From Euonymus europaeus (taxonomy: Eukaryota; Streptophyta; Magnoliopsida; Celastrales; Celastraceae), in the NCBI GenBank assembly GCA_963580455.1, contig OY756963.1, forward strand, positions 25,501,555 through 25,565,554: a DNA stretch of 64,000 bases, read 5' to 3'. How positions within the stretch are numbered: the stretch's first letter is position 1; each line of letters opens with the position of its first letter. This document shows, piece after piece, positions 62,310 through 64,000 of the stretch. The position numbers and the translations under genes are program-made. The notes under the pieces were generated by a model. That model was not told where the DNA came from. It ran no database searches and was given only the letters and a program-made list of their open reading frames with translations.

Positions 62310-63950
62310 ATGGCGGAGCAGGTTAAACCCTGTCTTTTCTATTTATCACCATATCCATTTCTTTGATCAAGGAAGGAGTCTTACAATTCTGTATCTTGAT
62401 TTATTTTTTATTCTGATCCGGTTGTATTTTTTGGTTGCTTCTTTGTGGTGCAGACGGAGAAGGCATTTTTGAAGCAGCCGAAGGTGTTTCTGAGGTATTT
62501 TCATACGTTTTTTTGTTGGATCTGCATTCTACTGTACTTTATATAGAAAATTTAGAGTTTTTTCCTTAGTGATTTTCTGGTAAAATTTTAAGATTTATTG
62601 TTAGTTGATTTTGCAGCTCGAAGAAAACTGGCAAAGGGAAGAGGCCTGGAAAAGGGGGAAACCGCTTCTGGAAGAACATTGGGCTTGGTTTTAAGACACC
62701 CAGAGAAGCAACTGAGGGTACTCATTGATTCTCAATTGCTTCTAAACTGATTGATCCTTTTTACCTTACCGTTTTGGCTCATTGTAGTGTAACGTTTTTG
62801 AACCAATTAGCTATTGCAAGTCGCAATATTCTCTTTGTTGGTGTCACTCTTGGTAATGGTGTTCTGATATGCAATTTTCTTATTTGTAAGTTTTTTAGTA
62901 GATTTGTAGTTGCTTTATATGCAGCTGAACATTGTAAGATTCACTTCGGTAAATTTTTGTTGAGTTTCTGATACTTTTTACATTCAGGTTATGCTTTCAG
63001 TATGCTCTTGCCCACCCCAAGTATATATATTTTTTGTTCTTATAGTGTAATTTCGTCGTTGTTCTTTAGGACTGTGTATCCCTCCTTATGTGCATCCTTA
63101 AAAAGTAGTTCTTAAGATTGAATTGATTGATGTGGAAATGCCTTGATGTTTCTCTGCCTCTTGGTTTTGTGGCAGAGAAACATCGTGGCATGTTTGTTGG
63201 AGTTTTATCTTGGTGGTACAAATTGATTAGGTGGCTCATTGCAATCTGAAGCAACCATTTGCGGAGTGTTTAGTGACTAATTGGTGCTCAATGATTTCAC
63301 CCTGTGTTCTTATGAATTTCACTAGTAAACCTTTCTACATTTTTCATGTGGTGGGGCTGATTTGTAGTAGTTTGATGCTTGTTTTTTTGCATTGTGTATG
63401 ACCTGGGATGCACTTTCATTGCATGTTGGGTGTGTATTTTAACTTTTACGTGGCTGTGATAATTTTTTCCCTTTTAATTCTTTTGAAGTACATATGCCAT
63501 CGTTGTCGTAGACAACTAGAGTGTTTGATCAGAGGGTTGCTGAGATCGATTGAAATCCGGCACTTCTAATTTAATAATTAGAGTGGAGAACACAGTGCTT
63601 TAAAAATGAATCATGGATATTGTTTTATCTTGATGGCTTCCCTGTAATCCTATTTCATCTATTTGGTTGCTGGGTAGATGTACTTAGTATTTCTTCTTCA
63701 TTCTCCAAACTTGTTATATGTTTACTGTGCTTTTCCCCTAATACCATTGACTTATAAGGTGCCAAAGAAATTCCTTTAATACTTTGGGCCATGCCTCCTC
63801 CACAGGTACATATATTGATAAGAAATGTCCTTTTGTCGGCACTGTATCTATCAGGGGTCGTATTCTGGCTGGCACTTGCCACAGTGCAAAAATGACGAGG
63901 ACCATTATTGTTCGAAGGAACTATCTTCACTTTGTTAAGAAATACCAAAG
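62310..63950 (+). CDS. RPS11: 40S ribosomal protein uS17 (S11), 5' part; gene runs off the window
   Basis: Four exons are visible: 62310-62321, 62454-62494, 62617-62717, 63806-63950, in phase, giving the first 99 codons plus two bases. The protein starts [20 protein letters not shown], continues [20 protein letters not shown] and [20 protein letters not shown], and reaches LHFVKKYQR. Family members have about 160 residues, so 55-60 are missing beyond the window. It is a structural protein of the small subunit bound to 18S rRNA. Exon 1 has only four codons. The donor after exon 4 is CAAAG|GCAAGT, a GC donor with otherwise perfect consensus. A GT is not available that keeps the conserved KKYQR. 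Confidence 0.96.
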
Positions 63951-64000
63951 GCAAGTACTTATTCATTTGTAGTCACTTTTACTCTGTTAAACATTTGTGT

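Overview
The window is nuclear DNA of a flowering plant, most likely a eudicot. Genes have many introns with GT-AG borders and AT-rich introns. Every recognisable protein is closest to plant families (CYP714, type I metacaspase, FLZ zinc finger, plant-type eIF4G, PPR). The intergenic DNA carries plant Helitron, MULE, hAT, L1 and RTE remnants. I cannot name the species. All exon borders were read by eye from splice consensus, reading phase and recalled family sequences; no search was run.

Layout. 2.0-6.4 kb (-): a three-RRM, hnRNP Q-like RNA-binding protein. 7.4-11 kb: non-coding, repeat-rich, including a complete short hAT element with an 8-bp target duplication. 11.1-13.9 kb (+): an intact CYP714-like P450. 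14.8-17.0 kb (+): a small twin CX9C protein of COX23 type. 17.3-18.2 kb (-): a decayed, inverted CYP714 copy. 19.9-23.1 kb (+): CK2 beta subunit. 24.5-27.3 kb: a Helitron, perhaps carrying a piece of a CRT-like transporter gene. 27.7-30.4 kb (+): a MORN-repeat membrane protein. 31.2-32.7 kb (-): ribosomal protein eL43. 33.2-37.4 kb (+): a type I metacaspase with an RTE LINE in intron 1.

38.4-47.3 kb (-): full-length eIF4G, nine coding exons, about 1854 residues, with an antisense L1 remnant in one intron. 48.6-51.7 kb: a second Helitron, on the minus strand. 52.8-55.4 kb (-): a broken PPR gene with a duplicated 3' part. 55.4-56.0 kb: nested tandem repeats. 56.8-57.7 kb: a MULE relic with long inverted repeats and a 9-bp target duplication. 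58.1-58.4 kb (+): a DUF538 remnant. 59.3-59.7 kb (-): an FLZ zinc-finger protein. 62.3 kb to the window edge (+): ribosomal protein uS17 (S11), cut off by the window end.

The genes are unrelated housekeeping and signalling genes and do not form a pathway cluster. A loose theme is translation (eIF4G, eL43, uS17); both ribosomal protein genes have site II (TGGGCC/T) and telo-box promoter elements. I found no convincing new multi-gene system. The best leads are the inverted CYP714 copy (possible hairpin or small-RNA source), the two Helitrons, the MULE relic with a doubled left end, and the G-run tract in intron 1 of the RRM gene.
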